NCBI GenBank assembly: GCA_963732005.1
Contig: CAVSXT010000003.1
Location: 124,001 to 188,000 of the forward strand
Origin: JASLEW01 sp963732005
GTDB taxonomy: Bacteria; Acidobacteriota; Thermoanaerobaculia; Multivoradales; UBA5704
Reading direction: 5' to 3'
Length of the DNA: 64,000 nt
The notes beneath the pieces were generated by a model. That model had not been told where the DNA came from, searched no databases, and saw only the letters and a list, made by a program, of their open reading frames with translations. Of this stretch, positions 51,083 to 62,781 are shown in pieces; positions within the stretch are counted from its first letter, which is position 1; each line of letters starts with the position of its first letter. Position numbers and translations under genes: made by a program.

Positions 51083-53395
51083 ATGGCGAATCCCATAGCG
51101 CTCCCGGGATCTGATCGCCCCTTTCCCGGCGGCCGCGGCGCCGCCTGCCGGACGATCTCCAGGCCGCGGTTCCCCCGCGCGGCGGCGCTGGTGCAGGCCG
51201 CCTTGCTGGCGGTGGTGTTGCTCGCTCTCCCGCCGGCGGCCGGGGCGTCGCCCTACGGGGTCAACATCCACGCTCCGCAGGGCTCCCAGCTGGGTTTCGT
51301 CTTCGACAACGTCCAGGCGGCCGGGATCGGTTGGGTGCGGATCGATTTCGTGTGGTCCAACGTCGAGACCGCGCCCGGCGTCTTCGACTGGAGCGTCTAC
51401 GACGCCCTCGTCCAGGCGGCGGCGGCGCACGGTGCCTCCATCTATGCCACGCTGGCCTACACCCCCGCCTGGGCGACCCACGGACCGCCGATCACCGGCG
51501 TTCCCGACAACCCGGGCACCTGGACGGACTTCTGCGCCCGCGCGGCGCAGCGCTATGCCTCGTCGATCCAGTACTGGGGCCTGTGGAACGAGCCGAACCT
51601 GGCACAGTTCTGGTCGGGAACGCGCCAGCAGTACATCGACGACATCCTGATCCCCGGAGCGGTCGCCATCCACGGCGCCAACCCGGCGGCGAACGTCGGC
51701 GGTCCCGAGCTGGCGCACATCTCGAGCACCCAGTGGTTCTACTGGCTGCAAGCCGTGCTGCAGCAGGCAGCCAGTCACCTCGATTTCGTCACCCATCACG
51801 TCTACGACAGCGACGGCAGCGGCGCGGTCACCGGTCGCCTGAATGCCTCGACGCCGTTCGGCGGCGAACCCGGTCTGTGGACGATCATCGATCCCTCGGT
51901 CAAGGAGGTGCTGCAGTCGACCGGCTGGTGGGGCAAGCCGTTCTGGCTGACCGAGACCGGCTGGGAATCCGCGGCGGTCTCCGAGGGGGTCCAGGCCGAC
52001 GACTACACCGGGCTGCTGGGCGACTGGTTCACCGCCAAGTCCGGCCAGAGCTGGATCTCTCAGGTCTTCTTCTACGAGATCGAGGACCCGCCCGGCAGCC
52101 CGACCACCTGGGGCATCCTGCGCGCCGACGGCAGTCCCAAGCCGGCCTATGTCGCCTATGAGAACTTCATCACCGCTCACACCTTCAAGCCCATGGACGA
52201 CGCGAAGCTGGTCGCGAGCAACCTGCCGACCACCATGGAGACCGGACAGACCATCGCCGTGCGCCTGACCTTCGAGAACACCGGCATCTCCACCTGGACG
52301 GAGACCGCCGAGTACCGCCTGGGCGCCGCGAACGACAAGGATCCGTTCGCCGGTCCCCGGCAGTTCCTGGCCGCCGGGGAGGCCGTCGCGCCGGGCCAGC
52401 AGGCGACCTTCACCTTCGATTTCACCGCCCCCGCCAGCCCCGGCAGCTACCACTCCCAGTGGCAGATGCTGAAGGAAGGGGTGGCGCGTTTCGGCGACAT
52501 CGCCAGCCAGCAGGTGGTGGTGTCGGCGGCGCCGCCGCTCGCCCAGCGCCAGCTGCTGCTCGATTCGGGCCGTTTCGCCGTCGAGGTGAGCTGGCACGAT
52601 CCGGGCAGCGGCAACGCCGGTTACGGCCGCCAGGTCGGCGACTCCGACCAGACCGGGTTCTTCTGGTTCTTCGACGCTTCCAACCTCGAGCTGATGACCA
52701 AGATGCTCGACGCCCGGGCGGTGAACGGCCACTTCTGGTTCTTCTACGGCGCCCTGTCCAACGTCGAGTACTGGATCACGGTGACCGACCACCACTCCGG
52801 CTCCGTGCGCCAGTACTACAACCCCCCCGGCAACATCTGCGGCGGCGCCGACAGCGCCGCCTTCCCGCTGCCGGCCGGCGCCGCACCGCCGCCCGCCGGC
52901 GAACCGGCTGCGGTCACGCTGGCGGCAGCCCGGGCGCCGGCACCGGCCCCGGCGGTACTGGCGCCAATGGCGGCGGCCCTGATGGCAGGGGCGCCGGCCT
53001 GGACGGCGCGGCCCTTCCCTGCCGGTGGCGCCTCCCTCTCCGCCGACAGCGCCACCGGCTCCTGCACGCCGGGACCGCAGACGCTCTGCCTGCTCGGCTC
53101 CCGCTTTGCGGTGACGGCGCGCTGGAACCTGCCCGGCGGCGGCGGCGTCGGGACGGCGGTGACCGAAAGCGACCAGACCGGCGCCTTCTGGTTCTTCGAT
53201 CCCGACAACCTCGAGCTGCTGGTCAAGATGCTCGACGGCCGGAGCCTCACCGGCTCCTTCTGGGTCTTCTACGGCGCCCTGTCCAACGTCGAATACTGGG
53301 TGACGGTAACCGATACCGTGAACGGCGCGATGAAGACCTACCACAACCCGGCGGGCAACATCTGCGGCGTCGGCGACACCAGCGCCCTCGACTGA
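51083..53395 (+). CDS. Secreted glycoside hydrolase (GH39-like clan A) with NBR1-type Ig domain and two C-terminal repeats
   Basis: A 770-residue exported protein: signal region ending PPAAGASPYG, then a TIM-barrel glycosidase with the acid/base Glu in LWNEPNLA (Glu170) and the nucleophile Glu in WLTETGWES (Glu291), typical of clan A families such as GH39. An Ig-like domain (METGQTIAVRLTFENTGIST, NBR1-type) follows. Then come two ~100-residue repeats sharing SDQTGFFWFFDASNLELMTK and FYGALSNVEYWITVTD, split by an Ala/Pro linker. The repeats recall C-terminal modules of acidobacterial secreted proteins, perhaps for surface attachment (inference). The substrate is unknown. Confidence 0.8.
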   Translation: MANPIALPGSDRPFPGGRGAACRTISRPRFPRAAALVQAALLAVVLLALPPAAGASPYGVNIHAPQGSQLGFVFDNVQAAGIGWVRIDFVWSNVETAPGVFDWSVYDALVQAAAAHGASIYATLAYTPAWATHGPPITGVPDNPGTWTDFCARAAQRYASSIQYWGLWNEPNLAQFWSGTRQQYIDDILIPGAVAIHGANPAANVGGPELAHISSTQWFYWLQAVLQQAASHLDFVTHHVYDSDGSGAVTGRLNASTPFGGEPGLWTIIDPSVKEVLQSTGWWGKPFWLTETGWESAAVSEGVQADDYTGLLGDWFTAKSGQSWISQVFFYEIEDPPGSPTTWGILRADGSPKPAYVAYENFITAHTFKPMDDAKLVASNLPTTMETGQTIAVRLTFENTGISTWTETAEYRLGAANDKDPFAGPRQFLAAGEAVAPGQQATFTFDFTAPASPGSYHSQWQMLKEGVARFGDIASQQVVVSAAPPLAQRQLLLDSGRFAVEVSWHDPGSGNAGYGRQVGDSDQTGFFWFFDASNLELMTKMLDARAVNGHFWFFYGALSNVEYWITVTDHHSGSVRQYYNPPGNICGGADSAAFPLPAGAAPPPAGEPAAVTLAAARAPAPAPAVLAPMAAALMAGAPAWTARPFPAGGASLSADSATGSCTPGPQTLCLLGSRFAVTARWNLPGGGGVGTAVTESDQTGAFWFFDPDNLELLVKMLDGRSLTGSFWVFYGALSNVEYWVTVTDTVNGAMKTYHNPAGNICGVGDTSALD

Positions 53396-53566
53396 CCTGT
53401 TCCGCCCATCGCCGCCGGGCCTGTGATATTCTCCCGCGTTCTGTAAAGCCCGCACCTTGCCGGGCTGTCGCCGCGCGCTCGGGGCGCCCCGGGCCCGGAT
53501 GCGGCGGCGAAGAGCCGGCTCGCCCGCGCTCGCTCACCTGATCTCCCTGGATCTGGAGGAATGTCC

Positions 53567-56014
<2,448 letters not shown>

Positions 56015-56015
56015 C

Positions 56016-57998
56016 TCAGGGCAAGGATTCGCTTTCCGGCAGGTCGAGGCCGACCTGCCGGAGCAGCTCCAGCGCGTTGGTGGTGGTCGCCGGACCCGGG
56101 CGCAGGCGATAGTCGAAGCTCATGCGCGGGCGGCCCTCGGCGCCAGCGGCGCCACTGGCACCACTGGCTCCAAAACCGCCGGGGATCAGCGTCTCGCGGA
56201 AATGCACCAGGCGCGCGCTCCGGTCGAGGCTGGCGCCGGCGGCCAGCTCGAGGTCGTGGGTCGAGACCGCGCCGAGGGCGCCGCGGGCCAGGAGGTGGCG
56301 CAGCACCCGGCGCACGGCGATCTGCCGCTCGACGCTATTGGTGCCGCGCAGCACCTCGTCTAGCAGGTAGAGCAGCACGGTGCCCTCCCTGGCCGCCACG
56401 CCGGCGGCGGCCACCACCTGCTGGATGCGCAGCAGCTCGGCGAGGAAGAAGGAGACGCCCGCCACCAGCGAGTCCTCCACCAGGATGCTGGTGGCGAGGT
56501 GCAGCGGGGGTAGGCGCATCGCCGCCGCGCAGGCCGGGCCGCCGGCCTGCGCCAGCACGACGTTGCAACCGATGGCGCGCAGCAGCGTGCTCTTGCCCGA
56601 CATGTTCGAGCCGGTGACCAGCAGGAAGGTGCCGGCCGGGCCGACGGTGACGTCGTTGCCGACGCGGCCCGCCGGCGGCAGCAGGGGGTGCGCGAGGTCG
56701 CGCGCCGCCAGCTCCGGCAGGCCGGCGGCCACCTCCGGCTGGCACCAGCCGGGGTTCTCGAAGCGCAGCGCCGCGAGCGCCGCCAGCGCCTCGATCTCGC
56801 CCAGGGCCGTCAGCCAGCGGCGGGCATGACGCCCGGCGTCGCGCTGCCAGGCCTCCAGCAGCGCCAGGGTGTGGAAGTCCCACAGGGTCAGCACCTGCAG
56901 CAGGAAGTGGAGCGACGCCGAATGGCGCGCGTCGGCCCATCCGAGGCGGGATTCGAGCAGGTCCAGCCAGTCGGCGGCGGGCCATGCCTGCCGCCGGCGC
57001 TCGCCCGTGGGGGCCGGTGCCGCCCGCAGATCCGACGCCAGCGCGCGCAGGCGCCGGCAGTCGAATTGGCGCGAGGTGGCATGCCGCAACGCCGCGGCGT
57101 AGCGCATCATCTCGTCGCGGCTGGCGGAGACGCGCTCGAGCCGCGAGCCGACCGCGCGCTGGCAGGCGCGGCTCAGGCCCAGATTGAGGATCGCCATGAT
57201 CAGCAGCGGCGACACGCCCCAGCGCGGGACGGCGACGACGGCGGCAAGCGTCACCAGGGCCGCCGCGCGCGCCGTCCACAGCAGCACCGGCCGCGCCAGC
57301 AGCCAGGGATCCTCCTCGGCCCAGTGGAGGAACGGCTCGCAGTCCGGCGCTTCGGGCGGCTCGGCCATGCCGGCCCGCCGCCGGGGCGCGCCGGGCTCCA
57401 TCCCCCGCACTGCCAGCTCGAGCAGCTGGCGGAAGTCGAGCAGCTCAGCCAGCTCCGCCACCGCCGCCTGCCGCTCCCGCACCTCCGGGGGCGGCGCAGC
57501 GCCCTCCAACCAGTCGCGCAGCAGAGCTTTGGCCGCCGGCGTGTGCGCGGTCCCCAGCAAATGAAACAGCGAGGCGCGGCCGTACAGATCCAGGTCCCTG
57601 GCCAGCGGCAGCCCGCGGTCGCGCGGCGGCTCGGCAGGCAGCGGCAGCCGATCCCAGTCGCGCTCGAGCCGTGCCAAGCCCTCCTCGGCGATGCGCCGCA
57701 GTTCCTCGACCCGATGCAGCCGGCGCAGGCAGCGCCCGTGCACCGCCGCCAGGGCGGCGAAGGCGGCGACCGCCGTTCCGGCCGCCGCGAGCGGCAGCGC
57801 CATCGGCCCGCCCCCGACGGCCAGCAGCAGGCAGCCGAGGATGGCGGCGAAGGTGACCCCGCGGGCGATGGAGAGCCGCAGCGAGACGGCGGCCAGGCGC
57901 CGCTGGTCGGCCAGATGGCGGTCGCGGCGCTCGGCGTAGGTCGCGCCAGGCGAGTGCCCGCCGGCGGGCTCCGAGGTCTCCGCCGGACCGTCGCGCAC
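56016..57998 (-). CDS. Membrane-associated MutS-family ATPase
   Basis: A 660-residue MutS relative lacking the mismatch-binding and connector domains. The N-terminal half has two pairs of membrane segments (around SIARGVTFAAILGCLLLAV and LWTARAAALVTLAAVVAVP). The C-terminal half is the MutS ATPase: TGSNMSGKSTLLRAIG (Walker A), YLLDEVLRGTNSVER (Walker B) and VSTHDLELA. Such 'MutS-related' proteins occur in several phyla and have no proven repair role. A GASGASGAAGAEG tract in the ATPase domain comes from 9-base repeats. The start GTG overlaps the glmS stop by one base. Confidence 0.85.
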   Translation of the reverse strand: MRDGPAETSEPAGGHSPGATYAERRDRHLADQRRLAAVSLRLSIARGVTFAAILGCLLLAVGGGPMALPLAAAGTAVAAFAALAAVHGRCLRRLHRVEELRRIAEEGLARLERDWDRLPLPAEPPRDRGLPLARDLDLYGRASLFHLLGTAHTPAAKALLRDWLEGAAPPPEVRERQAAVAELAELLDFRQLLELAVRGMEPGAPRRRAGMAEPPEAPDCEPFLHWAEEDPWLLARPVLLWTARAAALVTLAAVVAVPRWGVSPLLIMAILNLGLSRACQRAVGSRLERVSASRDEMMRYAAALRHATSRQFDCRRLRALASDLRAAPAPTGERRRQAWPAADWLDLLESRLGWADARHSASLHFLLQVLTLWDFHTLALLEAWQRDAGRHARRWLTALGEIEALAALAALRFENPGWCQPEVAAGLPELAARDLAHPLLPPAGRVGNDVTVGPAGTFLLVTGSNMSGKSTLLRAIGCNVVLAQAGGPACAAAMRLPPLHLATSILVEDSLVAGVSFFLAELLRIQQVVAAAGVAAREGTVLLYLLDEVLRGTNSVERQIAVRRVLRHLLARGALGAVSTHDLELAAGASLDRSARLVHFRETLIPGGFGASGASGAAGAEGRPRMSFDYRLRPGPATTTNALELLRQVGLDLPESESLP

Positions 57999-59845
57999 TA
58001 CTCGACCGTGACGCTCTTTGCCAGGTTGCGCGGCTGGTCGACGTCGCAGCCGCGGCGGAGGCCGATGTAGTAGGCGAGCAGCTGCAACGGGATGACGTTG
58101 ACCACCGGCTGCAACAGCGACGACACCGTCGGTACCGAGATCAGCTCGTCGCAGATGCCGCCCAGCTCCTCGGCGGCGCGGTCGCTGAGCGCGATGACCA
58201 CGCCGTCGCGCGCCTTGACCTCCTGCAGGTTGCCCTTGATCTTTTCGAACACCTGGTCGCCGGTGGCCAGGGCGACCACCGGCATGCTCTCGTCGATCAG
58301 CGCGATCGGACCGTGTTTCATCTCGCCGGCGGGATAGCCCTCGGCATGGATGTAGGAGATCTCCTTGAGCTTGAGGGCGCCCTCGAGCGCGATCGGATAA
58401 TTGATGCCGCGGCCCAGGTACAGGAAGCTGCCGGAACGGAAGTAACGGCGGGCGAGGTCCTCCATCGGCTCGGCCTGACGCCGCAGCACCTCGTCGACCG
58501 CCTGCGGCAGGTGAGCGAGAGCGTCGATCGCCGCCCGCAGCTCGCGCGGGGAGCCCACGGCGCGCTCCTGCCGCAGGTAGATGGCCAGCAGGTACAGCGC
58601 CACCAGCTGGGTGGTGAAGGCCTTGGTCGAGGCAACGCCGATCTCCGGCCCGGCATGGGTGTAGATCACCCCTGCGCTGAGGCGCGTCGCCTGGCTGCCC
58701 TCGACGTTGCAGACGCAGAACAGGTGGGCGCCGAGGTCGCGCGCCGTCTCCATCGCCGAGACCGTGTCGGCGGTCTCTCCCGACTGCGAGATGCCGACGG
58801 CGAGCACCCGGTCGTCGACGATCGGGTTGCGATAGCGGTACTCGGAGCCGTAGTCGACCTCGACCGGTATGCGGGCGAGCTCCTCGATCATGAACTTGCC
58901 GATCAGCGCCGCGTGCCAGGAGGTGCCGCAGGCCAGCAGGTGGATGCGTTCGAGGCGGCGCAGCGCGCCCGCCGGCAGCCGCAAGCCGTCGAGCAGCACG
59001 CGGCCGAGCTCGAAGTCCACCCGCGCCCCCAGGGTGTCCTGGACGGCCTGGGTCTGCTCGTGGATCTCCTTGAGCATGAAGTGCTTGAAGCCGCCCTTCT
59101 CGGCCTGCACCGGATCCCAGGTCAGGTGCTGCACCGGACGCTCGACCGGCTTGCCGCCGCGGTCCCAGATGCGGACGCCGCTGGGGCGCAGGCTGGCCAG
59201 GTCGCCGTTCTCGAGGAAGATGACGTCGCGGGTGTGAGCCAGCAGTGCGGTGGGATCGGACGACAGGTACTGCTCCCCCTGGGCAAGGCCGATCACCAGC
59301 GGCGGCCCCTGGCGGGTCGCCACGATCTCCTGCTCGCCAGTGTCATCGACATTGCCGGCAGCCACCACGGCGAAGGCGTATCGCCCCTCGAGCTGGGCGC
59401 AGGCGCGGGCCACCGCCTCGGGCAGGCTGCCGTCGAGGTACGAGGAGATGAGGTTTGCGACGACCTCGGTGTCGGTGTCGGAGCTGAACGTCCAGCCCTC
59501 GGCGAGCAGCCGCTGCTTGAGCGCCAGGAAGTTCTCGATGATGCCGTTGTGGATCAGCGCCAGGCGATGCCGCGAGTCGACCATGGGATGGGCGTTGCGT
59601 TCGCTGGGCGGCCCATGGGTGGCCCAGCGGGTATGGCCCAGCCCGTAATGGCCGGGCAGCGGCTGGCGCGCCAGCTTCTCGCGCAGCCGCTCGAGCTTGC
59701 CCTCCGCCCGCAGCGTCCGCAGCTCGCCGCCGTCGACCGCCACCACGCCGGCCGAGTCGTATCCCCGATACTCCAGCCGGCGGAGCCCTTCCATCAGCAG
59801 CGGCACCACCTCGCGCTGGCCGACGTATCCCACGATTCCGCACAT
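57998..59845 (-). CDS. glmS: Glutamine-fructose-6-phosphate aminotransferase GlmS
   Basis: GlmS makes glucosamine-6-phosphate, the entry to cell-wall amino sugars. The 615-residue protein starts MCGIVGYVGQREVVPLLMEG with the catalytic Cys2, continues with YDSAGVVAV, LGHTRWATHG and HNGIIENF in the glutaminase half, and has two SIS domains (CGTSWHAALIGKFMIEELAR, SQSGETADTV, EISYIHAEGYPAGEMKHGPI), ending PRNLAKSVTVE. It follows glmU by 20 bases. No glmS ribozyme-like structure is evident in that spacer. Confidence 0.98.
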   Translation of the reverse strand: MCGIVGYVGQREVVPLLMEGLRRLEYRGYDSAGVVAVDGGELRTLRAEGKLERLREKLARQPLPGHYGLGHTRWATHGPPSERNAHPMVDSRHRLALIHNGIIENFLALKQRLLAEGWTFSSDTDTEVVANLISSYLDGSLPEAVARACAQLEGRYAFAVVAAGNVDDTGEQEIVATRQGPPLVIGLAQGEQYLSSDPTALLAHTRDVIFLENGDLASLRPSGVRIWDRGGKPVERPVQHLTWDPVQAEKGGFKHFMLKEIHEQTQAVQDTLGARVDFELGRVLLDGLRLPAGALRRLERIHLLACGTSWHAALIGKFMIEELARIPVEVDYGSEYRYRNPIVDDRVLAVGISQSGETADTVSAMETARDLGAHLFCVCNVEGSQATRLSAGVIYTHAGPEIGVASTKAFTTQLVALYLLAIYLRQERAVGSPRELRAAIDALAHLPQAVDEVLRRQAEPMEDLARRYFRSGSFLYLGRGINYPIALEGALKLKEISYIHAEGYPAGEMKHGPIALIDESMPVVALATGDQVFEKIKGNLQEVKARDGVVIALSDRAAEELGGICDELISVPTVSSLLQPVVNVIPLQLLAYYIGLRRGCDVDQPRNLAKSVTVE

Positions 59846-59865
59846 CCGCTCGTCCCCTGTTTCGT

Positions 59866-61041
59866 CTAAGCGCCAGCGGACCCGGCAGGTTCGGCCCCGG
59901 CGCCCGTGGCGTTCGCGCCATCGACACCATCCGTGCCGTCGTCGGCGCGGCCGCTCGCCTCTTCTCCGGATCCTCCGGCAGGTCCGGAGGCTCCGGGAAG
60001 CAAGCGGGGTGCCGGAGCGAGGCGAGCGCCGGCGCCGACGCGGCAGCCGCTGCCGATCTCGGCGCCGTCGAGCACGCCGTAGGGCTCGATCGTCACCTGG
60101 TCGCCGAGGCGGCTGTCGCGCACCCAGGCCCCCTGGTGCAGGACGCAGCCGCTACCGACCAAAGTGCGGCCGAGCAGGGACACTCCCGGGTGCAGGATCG
60201 TGTCCGCACCGACACACACGGTCGGCTCGATGACGGTGCTGGACGGCTCGAGCACGGTCACCCCTGAGCTCATCAGCGCTTCTAGATGGCGGTCCAGCAG
60301 GCAGCGATGAACCGCCGCGAGCTCGCGCCGATCGTTGACCCCTTGGGCCTCCCGCGGATCGGCCAGCCGGACCAGCTCGATGCGGCGACCCGCCGCGGCC
60401 GCATCGGTGAGCGCCCGGGTCAGATACAGCTCGCCCTGGGCGTTGGCCGGCGTCAGCGCGGCAAGATAAGGAAAGATCTCGGGCGCCGGCAGGACGTACA
60501 GGCCGGCGTTGACCGTCCGCAGCTCCAGCTCGGCCGGCGTCGCGTCGGCCGCCTCCACGATGCGCTCCAGCAGCTCGCCGCTGCCGTCGTCGCCGTCGCC
60601 GGCCCTGGCGACCACCCGGCCGAGACCGCCCGGTTGTTGCAGGTCGGCGACCGCCATGGCGCCCCAGCCGCGGCCAGCTGCGGCCAGCAACCGCTCGAGG
60701 GTGGCGGCGCTCAGCAGCGGCACGTCGCCCGACAGCACCAGCAGCCGAGCCGGTCCGCCGCCGAGGCGGTCCGCGACCTGGGCCAGGGCGTGGCCGGTGC
60801 CGCGCTGCTCCGCCTGCACCACCCAGGTGAGGTCGTCGCCGCCGATCGCGGCGCGCACCTGCTCGGCGCCATGGCCGACGACCACCAGCAGGCGCCTACA
60901 GCCGGCGGCGCGGGCGGCGTCCAGCACCCAGGCGAGCAGCGGCCGGCCGGCCGCGCGATGGAGCACCTTGGGCAGCCGCGAGCGCATGCGGGTGCCCTTG
61001 CCGGCGGCGAGCACCACCGCCACCCGCTCGCCCGCCGGCAT
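59866..61041 (-). CDS. glmU: GlmU-type uridylyltransferase with truncated acetyltransferase domain
   Basis: The N-terminal ~225 residues are a GlcNAc-1-phosphate uridylyltransferase: VVLAAGKGTRMRSRLPKVLH, QRGTGHAL and LSGDVPLL. A left-handed beta-helix starts (VTVLEPSSTVIEPTVCVGAD...GVLDGAEIGSGCRVGAGARL) but stops after about four coils, replaced by a Gly/Ala/Asp-rich tail. Bifunctional GlmU is ~450-460 residues; here at 391 the acetyltransferase catalytic region is absent and is not found in the other frames just downstream. The protein should make UDP-GlcNAc only if GlcNAc-1-P comes from another enzyme. It overlaps glmR by one base. Confidence 0.85.
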   Translation of the reverse strand: MPAGERVAVVLAAGKGTRMRSRLPKVLHRAAGRPLLAWVLDAARAAGCRRLLVVVGHGAEQVRAAIGGDDLTWVVQAEQRGTGHALAQVADRLGGGPARLLVLSGDVPLLSAATLERLLAAAGRGWGAMAVADLQQPGGLGRVVARAGDGDDGSGELLERIVEAADATPAELELRTVNAGLYVLPAPEIFPYLAALTPANAQGELYLTRALTDAAAAGRRIELVRLADPREAQGVNDRRELAAVHRCLLDRHLEALMSSGVTVLEPSSTVIEPTVCVGADTILHPGVSLLGRTLVGSGCVLHQGAWVRDSRLGDQVTIEPYGVLDGAEIGSGCRVGAGARLAPAPRLLPGASGPAGGSGEEASGRADDGTDGVDGANATGAGAEPAGSAGA

Positions 61042-62075
61042 CAGCTCCCGACCTTCGTCGGGCGCGCCGGCCGCAGGCGGTGCGGCGCGAGCAGGCCGAG
61101 CACCGCCTGCGACAGCTTCTCCGGGTCGTGCCGGATCAGGTCGCCCTCGGCGAGCAGGTCGGCGGCGGCCAGCTCCACTCCCGAGCGCGCCATCGCCGCC
61201 GCCTCGACCGCCACCGGCTGCGAGCCGGTCTCGGCGTAGTGGGCCAGCAGCGGCGCCGGGATCGGCGTCGAGCTGTGGAGCACGGTGTGGATGAGGCCGG
61301 ACCCGATGTGGCGCTCGATGGCGCGCAGGTGAGCGGCCCCCATCATGCCGTCGGTCTCGCCGGGCTGGGTCATCAGGTTGAGCAGCAGGATGACGCGGGC
61401 GCGGCTCTTGGCGACCGCCTGCCGGATGCCGGGAATGAGCAGGTTGGGAATGATCGAGGTGTACAGCGAGCCCGGTCCGAGCAGGATGGCGCTGGCGCCC
61501 TCGAGCGCCGCGACCGCTGGCGGAAAGGCGGGCGGCGCCGGTGGATCGAGCTCGATGGCGGCGAGCTCCTCGCCCGACAGGCCCACCGCGCTCTCGCCTT
61601 CGTAGACCGCGCCGGAGACGCCGCGGCCGCGCAACCGCACGTCGACCAGGGTTGCCGGGTAGACCTTGCCGCGCACCGACAGCACCGACTCGGCGGTCAG
61701 GATCGCCTGGTGGAAGTCGCCGGTGATGCCGGTCAGCGCGGTCAGGAAGAGGTTGCCGAAGGAGTGGCCGAGGAGGCCGCCGCCGTTCGGGAAGCGGTAC
61801 TGGAACAGGCGGGCAAGCAGGTCCTCGTCGTCCGCCAGGGCGACGATGCAGTTGCGGATGTCGCCTGGCGGCAACACCCCGAACTCCCGCCGCAGCCGGC
61901 CCGAGGAACCGCCGTCGTCGGTGACGGTGACGACGCCGGTGAGGCAGCCGAGGCGCGCCGAGCCGACGTGGTGCTTCAAGCCGCGCAGCAGCGCCGACAG
62001 GCCGGTGCCGCCGCCGATCGCCACCAGGGAGTTGCCGCCCGTCGCCTGCGGGCCGGGGCCTGCCATGGGTGCCAC
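61041..62075 (-). CDS. yvcK: GlmR/YvcK family UDP-sugar-binding regulator
   Basis: A 344-residue YvcK/GlmR protein of the CofD-like fold: LVAIGGGTGLSALLRGLK, TGVVTVTDDGGSSGRLRREF, LPPGDIRNCIVALAD, LLGHSFGNLFLTALT and LGPGSLYTSIIPNLL. In Bacillus, GlmR binds UDP-GlcNAc and stimulates GlmS, controlling carbon flow to the wall. Its position directly before glmU and glmS supports that role here. GTG 62075 or ATG 62066 may be the start. It is three bases from the mglA stop. Confidence 0.94.
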   Translation of the reverse strand: MAPMAGPGPQATGGNSLVAIGGGTGLSALLRGLKHHVGSARLGCLTGVVTVTDDGGSSGRLRREFGVLPPGDIRNCIVALADDEDLLARLFQYRFPNGGGLLGHSFGNLFLTALTGITGDFHQAILTAESVLSVRGKVYPATLVDVRLRGRGVSGAVYEGESAVGLSGEELAAIELDPPAPPAFPPAVAALEGASAILLGPGSLYTSIIPNLLIPGIRQAVAKSRARVILLLNLMTQPGETDGMMGAAHLRAIERHIGSGLIHTVLHSSTPIPAPLLAHYAETGSQPVAVEAAAMARSGVELAAADLLAEGDLIRHDPEKLSQAVLGLLAPHRLRPARPTKVGS

Positions 62076-62078
62076 GGG

Positions 62079-62663
62079 CTAGCGCTTTTTCAGCTCGATG
62101 AGGATCTGCTTGGCGACCGACTTCAGGGTGTCGAACACTCCGACGCCGGTGGTGGCGATGGCTTCGAAGGTCGGCTCCCGCTTGTAGTTCAGGGTGCGGT
62201 ACATATCTTCGGCCGGCGCGACGTTCGCAAGATCCCGCTTGTTGAATTGCAAGGCATAGGGGATGGTGTCCAGGTCGAAGCCGTGCTCCTTCAAGTTCTG
62301 TTCCAGGTTGCGGATCGACTCGATGTTGGCCTCCATCCGCTCGTCCTGGCTGTCGGCGACGAACACCACTCCGTCGACGCCCTTCAAGATCAGCTTGCGG
62401 CTGGCGTCGTAGAACACCTGACCGGGCACCGTGTAGAGGTGAAAGCGGGTGGTGAAGCCGCGGATGCTGCCGAGGTCCAGGGGCAGGAAATCGAAGAACA
62501 GCGTGCGGTCGGCCTCGGTGGCCAGCGAGATCATCTTGCCCTTCGAGTCGGGCGAGGTCTTGTTATAAATGTATTGCAGGTTGGTGGTCTTGCCGCACAG
62601 CCCGGGACCGTAATAGACGATCTTGCAGTTGATCTCCTTGCTGGCGTAATTGATGAAGGTCAT
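62079..62663 (-). CDS. mglA: MglA polarity GTPase
   Basis: A 194-residue Ras-like GTPase of the MglA group: KIVYYGPGLCGKTTNLQYI (P-loop 19-26 with the MglA-type Gly-Pro-Gly), TVPGQVFYDASRKL in place of the DxxG switch, VFVADSQDERMEAN and LQFNKRDL (base specificity). MglA sets cell polarity for motility in Myxococcus and is widespread in Acidobacteriota. Its GAP partner MglB is encoded just upstream on the same strand. Confidence 0.95.
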   Translation of the reverse strand: MTFINYASKEINCKIVYYGPGLCGKTTNLQYIYNKTSPDSKGKMISLATEADRTLFFDFLPLDLGSIRGFTTRFHLYTVPGQVFYDASRKLILKGVDGVVFVADSQDERMEANIESIRNLEQNLKEHGFDLDTIPYALQFNKRDLANVAPAEDMYRTLNYKREPTFEAIATTGVGVFDTLKSVAKQILIELKKR

Positions 62664-62781
62664 CCGCTTGCCTCACTCCGCGACCCGCATTGCCGGGCGC
62701 CGGGGAGCTCGGGGAACCCCACCGCCGGTCCCAAGGACCGTCCGGAGCCGGCCGCGGCCATTCAAAGCCAGGAGTCCGCGG

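Noticed and set aside
50972..53455. N-terminal extension of the pseudokinase reading frame to 1868 residues
   Set aside because: It runs antisense through the glycosidase gene. The kinase fold and a good Shine-Dalgarno start at 50971.
59846..59865. glmS ribozyme upstream of glmS
   Set aside because: The spacer from glmU is only 20 bases, too short for the ribozyme.
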